A stretch of 64,000 bases of DNA from Tenuifilum sp040752515. Its GTDB lineage: Bacteria; Bacteroidota; Bacteroidia; Bacteroidales; Tenuifilaceae. Below are positions 8,244-17,941 of this stretch, piece by piece. Where the stretch lies: NCBI GenBank assembly GCA_040752515.1, contig JBFMGQ010000003.1:62001-126000 (forward strand), read 5' to 3'. The notes below the pieces were generated by a model. It was not told where the DNA came from and searched no databases. It was given only the letters and a program-made list of their open reading frames with translations. Position 1 is the first letter of the stretch; each line of letters opens with the position of its first letter. Both the position numbers and the translations under genes were made by a program.

Positions 8244-8657
8244 TTAATACCCATTAACCTCAAGCGCCTTTTGGTAGTGCTGCTGGTTTATTTCGTAAAT
8301 GTACTCCTTATTCTTGCGCCGATAATTATCCCAGTTTAACAAGTCAAACTCCCAGAAGTCCCTTGTGTTGAACTCAAGCGTATCGTCAAAAATAATTACT
8401 ACTTTATCCACTGCACATCTACTAACTCCATAATACACGAATCGAGCATAACCCATTCCACAACTGGTCAATGTCGCACTACTATTAGGGCCTATGATAA
8501 GGGATGTTTTGCTGTCAGTTGCTTCTCCACAGCAAGATCGGATATACACTTTATGATCCGTGGCATTTTCAAACCTGTAATCTTCACATACACTTTTATC
8601 ACATGAGTAGAAAAGTGATGTAAAAACAGCAAATAAGTAAAACTTATAAATTTTCAT
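8244..8657 (-). CDS. Cysteine-rich small lipoprotein, copy 2
   Basis: Unknown function. The start at 8657 (MKIYKFYLF) gives a compact lipoprotein signal ending LFYSC, with the anchor at Cys19. The mature part holds further cysteines in CEDY, SCCGEATD, TSCGMG and SRC, which suggests disulfides outside the cytoplasm. It is a tandem duplicate of the next gene upstream (8785-9213), very similar in protein and DNA. It is third in a minus-strand unit after the putative peptidase and copy 1. An alternative start at 8687 lengthens the N-terminus without improving the signal peptide. Confidence 0.75.
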   Translation of the reverse strand: MKIYKFYLFAVFTSLFYSCDKSVCEDYRFENATDHKVYIRSCCGEATDSKTSLIIGPNSSATLTSCGMGYARFVYYGVSRCAVDKVVIIFDDTLEFNTRDFWEFDLLNWDNYRRKNKEYIYEINQQHYQKALEVNGY

Positions 8658-8751
8658 TGCTTTTAAAGGTTTTAAAAAAGTTAGCAAACTTTTATTAATA
8701 AGCCCTTGAGTTTTTTAGCCATTAATTTTTGCTCTGAACAATTCAATTAAC

Positions 8752-8780
8752 GTCTCCCTGCCGTTTCCTGGCAGGGAGAC
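8752..8780. repeat. Strong inverted repeat between the duplicated lipoproteins
   Basis: An 11-bp perfect stem (GTCTCCCTGCC / GGCAGGGAGAC) with a 7-base loop lies between the two copies. On the minus strand it is not followed by a T-run, so it is not a clear terminator. It could slow transcription or stabilise the upstream part of the message. Confidence 0.7.
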
Positions 8781-8784
8781 CGTT

Positions 8785-9213
8785 TTACCTTGAGTACCCG
8801 TTCACCTCAAGCGCCTTTTGGTAGTGCTGCTGGTTTATTTCGTATATATTTTCCTTATTCTTGCGCTGGTAATTTAAAGGATTTAATAGGTCAAACTCCC
8901 AAAACTCCTGCGTGTTGAACTCAAGCGTATCGTCAAAAATAATTACTACTTTATCCACTACACATCTACTAATTCCATTATATACAAATGGAGCATCCCC
9001 TAAACCACAACTGGTTAGTATAGCACTACTCTTAGGGCCTATGCTAAGGGATGTTTTGCTGTCAGTAACTTCCCCGCAGCAGGACTGTATAAACACCCTG
9101 TGATCCGTGGCATTTACGTACTTGTAATCTTCACATACACTTTTATCGCACGAATAGAAAAGCGATGCGAACATACCAACTAAATAAAGCTTACTTTTTT
9201 TCATAGTTCTCAT
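8785..9213 (-). CDS. Cysteine-rich small lipoprotein, copy 1
   Basis: Unknown function; 142 residues. The lipoprotein signal ends SLFYSCDKS. The mature domain repeats the cysteine pattern of copy 2 (CEDY, SCCGEVTD, TSCGLG, SRC) and the same C-terminal block NKENIYEINQQHYQKALEVNGY. The ATG at 9213 overlaps the stop of the upstream peptidase gene as ATGA, so translation is likely coupled and its expression should depend on the state of that gene. Confidence 0.8.
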   Translation of the reverse strand: MRTMKKSKLYLVGMFASLFYSCDKSVCEDYKYVNATDHRVFIQSCCGEVTDSKTSLSIGPKSSAILTSCGLGDAPFVYNGISRCVVDKVVIIFDDTLEFNTQEFWEFDLLNPLNYQRKNKENIYEINQQHYQKALEVNGYSR

Positions 9214-10781
9214 AGATTTTTATAAAAACTAACCAGTTCTTTAATACTCTCATTGGTAACCCCACTGGGTTTATTTACCAGTAAAGTTGCCTCCAGCAGG
9301 TCTAAATCCCTGAATGCATACAGTAGTTGTTCCAGCTTAGCAACTGTGTAGCCTGTTACATTATCATTGGGGTAACTTGAAGAGCCGGCGTGTTGTACTC
9401 TTTGGTTAATGTTATCAATTAGGTCTATAAAAAAAGGCGTATAGCACTTATCATTTGAATTGTTCCACTGCTGCTTATTAAAATAGAAATCAATATAATT
9501 TAAAGCAAAATTCCCAAATCGACTATATTCATTCCTGGTCAATTGCCACGATACAGCAACTGCCCAACTCTCCGGGACTATTCTGGTTTTTGGATTAAGC
9601 CATATAAGGGCAAATGCTCCCTCGCCTACCATTTCCCAGTGCGAAACGTGTGCCACCTCGTGGCAAGTAGTTGCATAAATAAAATCTGTAGTGCTCCAGC
9701 TACCTGAGCCATCCTTTCCATATATGCACACGTGCGGTATGGTTAGGTTTTCCCTGAACGGAACAGCGCTGCCATTAATATCCCTCCAGTGGTCGTGGTG
9801 GTAGTACCCAACCTTAAGCTTTGGTTTTAGTGCCGAGGGGGAGTAAGGTATTCTCAAGCCCAGCCTATCGCCATAGTAGTAGTTGAGCAATGCCCTGTGG
9901 ATGGTAGCGTAACGCAACGATTTATCGGAAGTTATGTCAAGGTTCCATTCGGTGTCCTTCTTTGGGCCGTTGTAGTAGGCTTGTCCCCAGTCCTCCTCGC
10001 GTATATCCCAGTTACTCCTTTCCCAGATAATGGAGTAGTTTACCTTTCTCCCACCCTTGAATGTACCGCTAACGGTGTAGTCCCCATTTGAATCGGTAAA
10101 GCCGGTTTCCCAGAAGAACCACCACCGGGCTCTAACCTTAACCCCTTGCAGGGGTATTTGCCTACCAACCACATCGTCCCAAACCGTTATACGCCCCGAG
10201 GGAGTCCAGCGACCTTTAGTAGCACTTTCCTTCTCGTTTAGGTTGCCTGTTAGTCGCAATGCCTCGGTTTCAAGCATATCCCATAGCGCTGCAGCCCGCT
10301 CAGGCGATTTCTCAACAGCCGATATATCCAGCACCAAATCGGCAATCTTCTCGTGGGGTATATTGGGTACCGGTTTGTTGATGGGTAAAACCACATACTG
10401 CCAGCTGTAAGGGTTAACCTCAGGGTTCAACTCGGGGTCATAGTAGTAGGTACCACCCTCCTCAATCTCGTAATCTAAGGGGTAATCAAACATTGCATTT
10501 AACGTATCCAACTCTAATTGGTCAAACTGCTCCATATCGGAGGGTAAAAACCTGATGTATTGATGCGTTGGGGAAATTTCAAGGCCCGATTTTACGGCCC
10601 CCTGTTTTACCAGGTTGTTGTATGCCTTTTGCATATTCTCAACGGTAAATGGATTTTCAAGTCTTTTCCCCAACTTTATCATTCCTTCGGCTGATGCCTC
10701 TTTTGGGGTATTGGGTTCTTGGTGCAAGGGTTCTTTTTCGCAGCCGTAAAAAACAGCTGCCAACATTAACAAATACAGCAA
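9210..10781 (-). CDS. Putative zinc-metallopeptidase lipoprotein, 5' end out of frame
   Basis: A 523-residue frame with no ATG at a useful place. TTG at 10781 is the first start-like codon and gives a signal peptide without positive charge (MLYLLMLAAVFYGCEKEP; lipobox FYGC). Visible parts are a carboxypeptidase-regulatory-like beta domain (about 190-285) and a catalytic-like region with HEVAH at 374-378 and a candidate third zinc ligand Glu404 in PESWAVAV. A gluzincin-like surface peptidase is the best guess; the exact family was not recognised. The frame continues upstream through the TATC repeat at 10796-10825. The ATG at 10837 is one frame off and ends at 10766. One added or two lost repeat units would join them. 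Confidence 0.75.
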   Translation of the reverse strand: MLYLLMLAAVFYGCEKEPLHQEPNTPKEASAEGMIKLGKRLENPFTVENMQKAYNNLVKQGAVKSGLEISPTHQYIRFLPSDMEQFDQLELDTLNAMFDYPLDYEIEEGGTYYYDPELNPEVNPYSWQYVVLPINKPVPNIPHEKIADLVLDISAVEKSPERAAALWDMLETEALRLTGNLNEKESATKGRWTPSGRITVWDDVVGRQIPLQGVKVRARWWFFWETGFTDSNGDYTVSGTFKGGRKVNYSIIWERSNWDIREEDWGQAYYNGPKKDTEWNLDITSDKSLRYATIHRALLNYYYGDRLGLRIPYSPSALKPKLKVGYYHHDHWRDINGSAVPFRENLTIPHVCIYGKDGSGSWSTTDFIYATTCHEVAHVSHWEMVGEGAFALIWLNPKTRIVPESWAVAVSWQLTRNEYSRFGNFALNYIDFYFNKQQWNNSNDKCYTPFFIDLIDNINQRVQHAGSSSYPNDNVTGYTVAKLEQLLYAFRDLDLLEATLLVNKPSGVTNESIKELVSFYKNL

Positions 10782-10795
10782 AATAACTGATTTAC

Positions 10796-10825
10796 GATAG
10801 ATAGATAGATAGATAGATAGATAGA
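10796..10825 (-). repeat. TATC tetranucleotide repeat, predicted phase-variation switch
   Basis: Thirty bases, 7.5 copies of GATA on the plus strand (TATC on the minus). It lies between the ATG at 10837 and the lipobox of the peptidase gene. Frame counting from 10837 gives a stop at 10766-10768 in the present state. With 34 or 22 bases the frame would continue into RKSVILLYLLMLAAVFYGC, giving a proper charged lipoprotein signal. Slipped-strand mispairing at such repeats is an established on/off mechanism; its use here is inferred. Confidence 0.85.
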
Positions 10826-10837
10826 CTTTGATTTCAT

Positions 10838-11178
10838 GGAATACAAAATTTAAAAATTAACAAATCAAATGAACTTAACAATAAACTCGATAAAACAAGA
10901 ACAAAATCAATTTACTTAGGCAATAAGATTTTTTTTACCATAGGCATTTACATTTTAAGGGTTAAACATAATTCTAAAAAATATACAATTACTGTTTAAT
11001 TACATTCGAAAACAAATATACAAATATTGAACGAAATACACAAGCCCCCATTTCAAGAGAATGAGAAAAAGCAATCGATTTTGAGTTAAAACTCCCATAC
11101 TAGTACCAATACAAAAGGTGAAATTATGCGAGCCGACTAAGTATGAACATTTTTTTGTAACTTTTGCGGGAATTTGCC
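10838..11178. other. A/T-rich divergent spacer
   Basis: About 340 bases between the peptidase operon (minus) and the hybrid kinase (plus). No gene or repeat was found. A near-consensus TA-N3-TTTG at 11158-11166 may be the kinase promoter, though its spacing is one base too long. No convincing minus-strand promoter was recognised. Confidence 0.4.
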
Positions 11179-14100
11179 ATGGAAAAAATGAGCCCAAACA
11201 GCCAAAACAATAACGCCTACAATAAGTGGGATGATTTTGATCCCAACTCCTTGTTACCCTTAATTTACCAGAACGAGAGCAGCATATACCTTATTCAAAA
11301 TTTCAGAATTGTTTTTGCAAACCCAAGTTTTAGCAAGCTTACTGGCTATACACCAGATGAACTCAACGAAATTCTTTACCTCGATGTAGTCCACCCGAAA
11401 GATAGGAAGCTGGTTAAAATTCTATTCAGCAACGATTTTGCCGAAATCCGTAAGCATACCTCTAACAGTTTTACGCTCCGAATTTTAACCCGCTTTAACG
11501 AGCTTAAATGGATAAAAACTATCTTTTCCATAATTAGCTGGCACGAATCGCCTGCACTCCTTTGCACCAGCTTTGACATAACCCAGCAAAAGGAAGCCGA
11601 AGAAAGCATGGCCTCCCAGGAGCAAAACCTGAGCATGCTGGTAAATGCCTTTGGCGACTTGGTGTTTATTGTTAACCATAACTATAACATTGTCCAAATC
11701 AACAATGCCGTTCTAAATGCACTTGGGTACCCCGAACATGAGCTGCTGCTGGAATCATTTGTTAAACTTCATGCCGAAAGCGAGAGGGGGAAAGCTATCA
11801 CCTCGCTTATGGAGGTTTTTGATGGCGAACGTAAGCTCTACATCACCGAATTTATTCGGAAAAATGGGAAAGTTCTACCTCTCGAGGTTCGAATGATTAA
11901 GGGCTACTGGCGTAGGCGCGATGTTATTTTTGTTATTGCACGCGATATCACTGAAAGCATTGAAGCCGAGGCTGCCATCAAACAATCGGAAGAAAAGTTC
12001 TTTAAGGCATTCAATGCAGGCTCCGTAATGATGACCATTAGCACCCTAAACGATGGCATCTATATTGATGCCAATAGAGCTTTTTTGGAAAAAATAGGCT
12101 ACGAGCGCACTCAAATAGTTGGACAAAAATCATCGGAACTTAAAATATTTAAGCAGATTGAGCGCCGCCACGAACTGGTTGAGGCGGTTAAACGCGATGG
12201 TAAAGTCGACAAAATTGAGGTTGAACTCACAAGCAATAAGGGCGAAACATTCACCGTACTTCTTTCGGCTGAGGTTATCAACATACAAGGCATCGATTGC
12301 ATGCTTGTTGCCATGAGCGACATTACGTACCGGAAGCAAATTGAGGAAGAACTCGCCCGTAGTAGAGCACAACTCAGGGGAACACTCGATAACTTACCCT
12401 TTATAGCCTGGCTCAAGGATAGCAGGCGAGGATATCTTTTTGTTAACAAGAAGTTCACTAATCACTTTGGCGTTAACGAGGCTCAAGTACTGGGTAATAT
12501 TGATGCAGAGCCATGGCCAAATGAACTACTCAAGATAATTAAGGCAAAGGAAACCGAGGTTCTTAAAAACAAACAGCCTGTTAATTGGGAAATACGTGAG
12601 GGTGAACGCGGCATAGAGGAATGGTGGGAATTTCAATTAACCCCCGTTTTTAACGTGAATAAGAAAGTGATAGCCATAACGGGTATAGCCCGTAAAATAA
12701 CAGACCAAAAAATAAGCCAAATAAAAATTCAGAAACATTTAGATCGACAAATCCTTCTCACCAAGGTTTCGTTTGTTTTTAATACAAATGTGCCTTTTGC
12801 TAAGCAAGTCAACGAATCGTTAAACCTTATTGTAAACGATATTGGCTTACGAAAAGCCTTTGTCCTAATTGGTAATATTCCCGATTTTGATATTTTTACC
12901 TGTTGCTCAAATACTGCCAACGAACTAATTGCACCGCTTAGGAATTACTATGCTGAAAACCATTTAACCATCACATCACATTTTCAACAAGAAAATCAAA
13001 ATATATTCGACATTTCAGGATCCTCCATGCCATCGTATGGTGAACTGAAAAAGTTAACAGGTAGCCAGCATTTGCTCCTGTTCCCTATTCGCGTAAAAGA
13101 GCAATGCCAGGGAATTTTTGCGGTTGATTACCCCTACGGCGAAAAAGTAAAAGCCGCCGATGACAGGGATTTTCTTTTAACCATGTCGAATATCCTATCG
13201 GCCTCATACGAATCGCACCTGAACGAGGAACAGCTGCGCAAGGCTAAGGAATTTGCTGAGCAGGCAAGCCATGCCAAGGAACGTTTCCTATCAACCATGA
13301 GCCATGAGATCCGCACTCCAATGAATGCCATAATAGGCATGGCAAACCTACTAATCGACGAAAATCCAAAACCCGAGCAGGTTGAAAGCTTAAATTCACT
13401 GAAATATGCAGCCGAAAACCTCCTTTCACTTCTAAACGACATTCTGGATTACAGTAAAATTGAAGCCGACAAGCTCGATTTGCTTCAATCCAACTTTGAT
13501 GTTAACGATTTGTTCAAAGGGCTCTACAGCACTTTCACCCAAATGGCCACAAGCAAGGGCTTAAGTTTAAACTACAGTATCGATACCAATATCCCTAGCC
13601 CACTCCTGGGCGATAGGGTTCGCTTAAATCAGGTGCTAACCAACCTTATTGGGAACGCCATTAAATTCACCGAAAAAGGGGAAGTTAAGTTTTCAGCCCT
13701 GCTTGCCGAAAAAACCGATCAGAACGCAACCATCAGGTTTAATGTATCCGATACCGGTATTGGCATCCCCAAAAACATGCAAGCTGATATTTTTAATGAG
13801 TTCACTCAAGTGCATGAGGGTAAACATAGGGCTGCGGGAACTGGCTTGGGTTTAGCCATATCGCAAAGGCTGGTTAAGCTCATGGGTGGTGAAATCGCCC
13901 TTGAAAGCGACGAAGGCAAGGGCGCTTCCTTCTACTTCACCTTAACATTTAACCTTGGGAAAGCGCAACCCATGGCAGAACTGCAAGAAGACACATTTAA
14001 ACCTGGCAAATACCGCGTTCTCATTGTTGAGGATAACGAATTGAACACATTAATTGTTGAACGTTTCCTGACCAACTGGGGCATTGAAGTTGACCATGCA

Positions 14101-14379
14101 AGCAATGGCCGCGAGGCACTGGAATGCCTAGCCGGTAATGATTTTGATTTAATCCTGATGGATTTAGAAATGCCTGTGATGAACGGCTACGAGGCTGCAA
14201 CGGCCATACGCAATCTCGATAACAGGGTTAAGGCTTCAATTCCAATTATTGCCCTAAGCGCCTCCGCCATGCTCGATGTTCAACAACGAATTTTTGGCAT
14301 CGGCATAAACGATTTTGTGCTTAAACCGTTTAAACCCCAGGAGTTAAAACAAAAACTGGCCAAGTATCTGGTTAAATAG
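11179..14379 (+). CDS. Hybrid sensor histidine kinase, multi-PAS with GAF and receiver
   Basis: A 1066-residue cytoplasmic signalling protein with no membrane helix. In order: about four PAS domains (roughly residues 25-140, 150-265, 275-390, 400-510), a GAF-like domain (530-690), HisKA with phospho-acceptor His709 in STMSHEIRTPMN, and HATPase_c with N, G1 and G2 boxes (NQVLTNLIGNAIKF, DTGIGIP, GTGLGLAI). A receiver follows with Asp995 in LILMDLEMPVMNGYEA. The ATG at 11179 is preferred over a TTG at 11164. The signal sensed is unknown. It is followed after 8 bases by the TlpA-like gene, which it may regulate or sense with. Confidence 0.95.
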   Translation: MEKMSPNSQNNNAYNKWDDFDPNSLLPLIYQNESSIYLIQNFRIVFANPSFSKLTGYTPDELNEILYLDVVHPKDRKLVKILFSNDFAEIRKHTSNSFTLRILTRFNELKWIKTIFSIISWHESPALLCTSFDITQQKEAEESMASQEQNLSMLVNAFGDLVFIVNHNYNIVQINNAVLNALGYPEHELLLESFVKLHAESERGKAITSLMEVFDGERKLYITEFIRKNGKVLPLEVRMIKGYWRRRDVIFVIARDITESIEAEAAIKQSEEKFFKAFNAGSVMMTISTLNDGIYIDANRAFLEKIGYERTQIVGQKSSELKIFKQIERRHELVEAVKRDGKVDKIEVELTSNKGETFTVLLSAEVINIQGIDCMLVAMSDITYRKQIEEELARSRAQLRGTLDNLPFIAWLKDSRRGYLFVNKKFTNHFGVNEAQVLGNIDAEPWPNELLKIIKAKETEVLKNKQPVNWEIREGERGIEEWWEFQLTPVFNVNKKVIAITGIARKITDQKISQIKIQKHLDRQILLTKVSFVFNTNVPFAKQVNESLNLIVNDIGLRKAFVLIGNIPDFDIFTCCSNTANELIAPLRNYYAENHLTITSHFQQENQNIFDISGSSMPSYGELKKLTGSQHLLLFPIRVKEQCQGIFAVDYPYGEKVKAADDRDFLLTMSNILSASYESHLNEEQLRKAKEFAEQASHAKERFLSTMSHEIRTPMNAIIGMANLLIDENPKPEQVESLNSLKYAAENLLSLLNDILDYSKIEADKLDLLQSNFDVNDLFKGLYSTFTQMATSKGLSLNYSIDTNIPSPLLGDRVRLNQVLTNLIGNAIKFTEKGEVKFSALLAEKTDQNATIRFNVSDTGIGIPKNMQADIFNEFTQVHEGKHRAAGTGLGLAISQRLVKLMGGEIALESDEGKGASFYFTLTFNLGKAQPMAELQEDTFKPGKYRVLIVEDNELNTLIVERFLTNWGIEVDHASNGREALECLAGNDFDLILMDLEMPVMNGYEAATAIRNLDNRVKASIPIIALSASAMLDVQQRIFGIGINDFVLKPFKPQELKQKLAKYLVK

Positions 14380-14387
14380 CTAAAGGT

Positions 14388-15770
14388 ATGAGCAAAAAAC
14401 TGATTCTGCTAACTGCAATTACAGCTATATCACATTTATCTCTAGCACAAGTAAAGATTGAGATTCAGGTGCATCAGCCAATCGGAAGTATGGCTAAACT
14501 ATCACGTTATGAGGGGAAAAACCAAGTAGAAATAGACTCGTGCAGGCCAAATACCAAGGGGATTTACACATTCAACATTCCCAGTACCTCACCCAAAGGG
14601 ATCTACAAGGTAAATATAGGTAAAGGATCATCGTTCGATTTAATGGTAGCCAACGATAGCTTAATTAGATTTGAAACATACTCGTTTGCTGTTGAGGATA
14701 GTTTAAGGGTAATACAGTCAAACGATAACGAAGTTTTCATAAACTTCCGAAAACTCAGGCAAAAGGCCGAACAAAAGATGTGGCTCATAGAATCGCTGCG
14801 CAAGTATTATTCGGAACCATCAATGTTTAGCCAAATGCTCGACAATGAGTATCAACGCATAGCATTTGACCTTTACTTACAGGGTAACAACCTTGCCTCA
14901 AAGGCAAATAGCACATTGGTTTCAAGTGCAATCCGCCTTGAATTAACCCCTCAAGTGGTTGCCCAAAGCGATGAATGCTCCCGAAAGAAAGAACTTTCCG
15001 ATGTTTGGTGGCAAGGCATTGACCTTACCAATAGCGATATTCTCAGGTTACCAAAATTCACTTCACGCCTGTGGGATTACCTTGAAAACCTGCTTTGCGA
15101 AGGAAATTACACCAAGGAAGAGCAGGATGCAGTTCTATCGGAATACATAGAAAAACTATTTAGCCAGCCCATGCATGCCGATGTAAAGGCATTCGCGCTA
15201 AACTCGCTGTGCAACGGCTTTGCCGAATCGGACTACTACATGGTAATATCTACCTTAAAGCAGTTAAGCAAAAACAGCATCTGCCCTGTGTTTAACGACC
15301 CTGAGCTAAAAGCAAAGCTTTTACTCGAAGCGGAACTTCTACCCGGCAAAAAAGCATTCGACTTCTCCTATACTCCTGTTGGGCAAAAGAAATCGATCAA
15401 ACTCTCAAAAAGCATATCAAGGTACACGTTAGTTGTATTCTGGTCGGTTTGGTGCCCTCACTGCATCGAAAGCATACCATTAATTTACAAAATTTACAAG
15501 CAATACGCTGGTAATGGCTTTGATGTGGTTGCAATTTGCATTGACGACGAAGAGATTGCTTTCCGGGATTTTATCAAACAGAATGGATTGGACTGGAAGA
15601 ACATTCGGATACCCTTCGATAGCAACAACAAGGTTATACTAAAGTACAATGTAGATGAAACACCCAAAATGTTTTTGATTGACCGCAAGCTGAATATTGT
15701 TTCGCGTCCATCTACACCAGAACACGTCAAGGTGTCTCTTGAGAAAAACCTTTCTCAGGCTAATCAATAA
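14388..15770 (+). CDS. TlpA-like thiol-disulfide oxidoreductase
   Basis: An exported 460-residue protein. The signal peptide (MSKKLILLTAITAISHLSLAQ) precedes a beta-rich DUF4369-like domain (about 22-110) and a helical middle. The C-terminal thioredoxin fold carries the active site WCPHC with Cys356 and Cys359. Proteins of this build in Bacteroidota reduce or isomerise disulfides in the periplasm. It is downstream of the hybrid kinase in one apparent transcript that ends at 15833-15860. The substrate is unknown. Confidence 0.9.
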   Translation: MSKKLILLTAITAISHLSLAQVKIEIQVHQPIGSMAKLSRYEGKNQVEIDSCRPNTKGIYTFNIPSTSPKGIYKVNIGKGSSFDLMVANDSLIRFETYSFAVEDSLRVIQSNDNEVFINFRKLRQKAEQKMWLIESLRKYYSEPSMFSQMLDNEYQRIAFDLYLQGNNLASKANSTLVSSAIRLELTPQVVAQSDECSRKKELSDVWWQGIDLTNSDILRLPKFTSRLWDYLENLLCEGNYTKEEQDAVLSEYIEKLFSQPMHADVKAFALNSLCNGFAESDYYMVISTLKQLSKNSICPVFNDPELKAKLLLEAELLPGKKAFDFSYTPVGQKKSIKLSKSISRYTLVVFWSVWCPHCIESIPLIYKIYKQYAGNGFDVVAICIDDEEIAFRDFIKQNGLDWKNIRIPFDSNNKVILKYNVDETPKMFLIDRKLNIVSRPSTPEHVKVSLEKNLSQANQ

Positions 15771-15832
15771 AAACAAAACTATATAATTTAGTTGAGTTTA
15801 TAATACTAAACCATTGCTTTGCAAATAATAAT

Positions 15833-15860
15833 CAAAAAAAAGCCCACATCTGTGGGCTTT
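15833..15860. terminator. Bidirectional terminator, tlpA / speA
   Basis: AAAGCCCACA / TGTGGGCTTT with a 2-base centre, an A-run on its left and T residues on its right. It lies between two convergent genes and can serve both. Confidence 0.88.
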
Positions 15861-15882
15861 CATATCCTTAAAGAGATACATT

Positions 15883-17775
15883 CTACTCAAGGTAGGTGTA
15901 GCCGTAAAGGCCCGAACGGTAGTTCGACAGAAACTCCTTCCCCTCTTTAGGCGAAATGATGCCGGCCTTAACGGAGCTGGTAACCCACGTTTCGAGTGTT
16001 CGAACCATTTTTTTAGGATTGTACTGAACGTATTCCAATACCTCGGCTACTGTTTCGCCATCAATAATCTGATCGATGCTATACCCTTCATCGTCAACTG
16101 AAACATGGACTGCATTGGTATCACCAAATAGGTTATGGAGATCACCCAAAATTTCCTGGTAGGCACCCACAAGAAATACTCCAATGTAATACGAATCGTT
16201 CGATTTAAGTGAGTGAACAGGTAGAAAATACGAGATATTTTTAGTGGAAATAAAGTTATCGATCTTCCCATCGGAATCGCAGGTAACATCCTGAATGGTT
16301 GCAACCCTGTCGGGTTTCTCATTTAGCCGCTGAATGGGCATAATGGGGAACACCTGGTCGATTGCCCATGCGTCGGGTAACGACTGGAATAGGGAGAAAT
16401 TACAGAAGTACTTATCGGCCAAAAGCTTTGGCAACGACTTTAGCTCATCGGGTATGTGCTTTAGCTGCGAGGTCATCTCAAAGGTTTCGCGAGCTATTGA
16501 CCAGAATAGTTTTTCGATTTGGGCTCGGGTCTGAAGGTCGAGCATGCCAAGGCTAAATAGGTCAAGGGCTTCCTCTCTAATCTGTTGGGCATCGTGCCAG
16601 GTTTCGAGCATTCGCGATTGGTTGAGTTTGCTCCACTGGTCGTATAGTTCAACCACCAGCTCATGGGCATCGGCAGGAAGCTCATCATCTTCGTCCCAAG
16701 TGGGTAGCGAAGCCGTTTCGAGCACCTCAAAGATTAGTACTGAGTGATGAGCTGTGAGCGACCTACCCGACTCGGTAATGATATTGGGATGCGGCACGTT
16801 ATTCTTATCGCTGGCATCAACAATTGTTGAAACCGAGTCGTTAACGTACTCCTGAAGGCTGTAGTTGATACTGCTCTCGCTATTGGATGAGCGTGTTCCA
16901 TCGTAGTCAACGCCGAGCCCACCACCAATATCAACAAACTCAACATTATATCCCATCAGGCGGAGCTGAACGTAAAACTGCGACGCCTCGCGTAAGGCGA
17001 TTTTTATCCTTCGGATTTTGGTAACCTGGCTTCCAATGTGGAAATGCACCAATTTTAGGCTACCTTTTAAGTCGTTTTTATCCAAAAAGTCTAAAGCCTG
17101 CAAAAGTTCACTCGATGTTAAGCCAAACTTGCTAACATCGCCTCCCGATTCTTCCCACTTGCCACTACCGGCACTTGCCAGTTTAATGCGAATGCCCAGG
17201 TTTGGCTTAATCTTAAGCCGCTGGGAAACCTTGCTGATAATCCTTAACTCGTTGAACTTTTCAACAACAATAAAGATTTTCTTACCCATTTTTTGGGCAA
17301 GTAGAGCCAACTCAATGTAATCCTCATCCTTGTAGCCATTACAAATAATCAGCGATTCGTTATCGGGATTACTGGCAATAACTGCATGCAGTTCGGGTTT
17401 TGAGCCTGCCTCAAGACCGATGTTAAACTTTTTACCATGGTTGATAATCTCCTCAACCACCGGACGCATTTGGTTAACCTTAATGGGGTAAATGATAAAG
17501 TTTTTACCCTGGTAGCCGTACTCCTCGGCTGCCTGTTTAAAGGAGCGCGACATATCCTCGATACGATTATCGAGAATATCGGTGAAGCGAATTAGCATGG
17601 GTGCAGCCACGTCGCGAACCTGAAGTTCATCGACCAGCTCACGCAGGTCAATCTCCACACCATTATTTTTAGGGGTAACCACCACATTTCCCTTTTCGTT
17701 AATCGAAAAGTAATTTACCCCCCAGCCGGTGATGTTATAGAGTTCGGCTGAATCCTCAATGCGCCATTTTCTCAT
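15883..17775 (-). CDS. speA: Biosynthetic arginine decarboxylase
   Basis: Pyridoxal-phosphate enzyme converting L-arginine to agmatine for polyamine synthesis. The 630 residues match the SpeA family. The PLP lysine is Lys99 in FIIYPIKVNQ, the phosphate-binding Gly block is in VDIGGGLGVDYDGTRS, and the C-terminal catalytic-domain motif VSVDDEGYSIDQI is present. Length is typical. No agmatine-processing gene is adjacent. It is transcribed alone, convergent with the TlpA gene. Confidence 0.96.
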   Translation of the reverse strand: MRKWRIEDSAELYNITGWGVNYFSINEKGNVVVTPKNNGVEIDLRELVDELQVRDVAAPMLIRFTDILDNRIEDMSRSFKQAAEEYGYQGKNFIIYPIKVNQMRPVVEEIINHGKKFNIGLEAGSKPELHAVIASNPDNESLIICNGYKDEDYIELALLAQKMGKKIFIVVEKFNELRIISKVSQRLKIKPNLGIRIKLASAGSGKWEESGGDVSKFGLTSSELLQALDFLDKNDLKGSLKLVHFHIGSQVTKIRRIKIALREASQFYVQLRLMGYNVEFVDIGGGLGVDYDGTRSSNSESSINYSLQEYVNDSVSTIVDASDKNNVPHPNIITESGRSLTAHHSVLIFEVLETASLPTWDEDDELPADAHELVVELYDQWSKLNQSRMLETWHDAQQIREEALDLFSLGMLDLQTRAQIEKLFWSIARETFEMTSQLKHIPDELKSLPKLLADKYFCNFSLFQSLPDAWAIDQVFPIMPIQRLNEKPDRVATIQDVTCDSDGKIDNFISTKNISYFLPVHSLKSNDSYYIGVFLVGAYQEILGDLHNLFGDTNAVHVSVDDEGYSIDQIIDGETVAEVLEYVQYNPKKMVRTLETWVTSSVKAGIISPKEGKEFLSNYRSGLYGYTYLE

Positions 17776-17941
17776 CGTTTTTTCCTAAGTGTTGCTGAGT
17801 TAAACATCTATCATACAGTCGCTTGTTGTTAAACTTTTAAGGTTTGCGAAGTTATATTGTTATTTCAACAATTACAATACAGTAGCAAGAAATATGATGC
17901 AAAACCGTTAAATAATGTCAACATGAATAGACATAAGCAAT

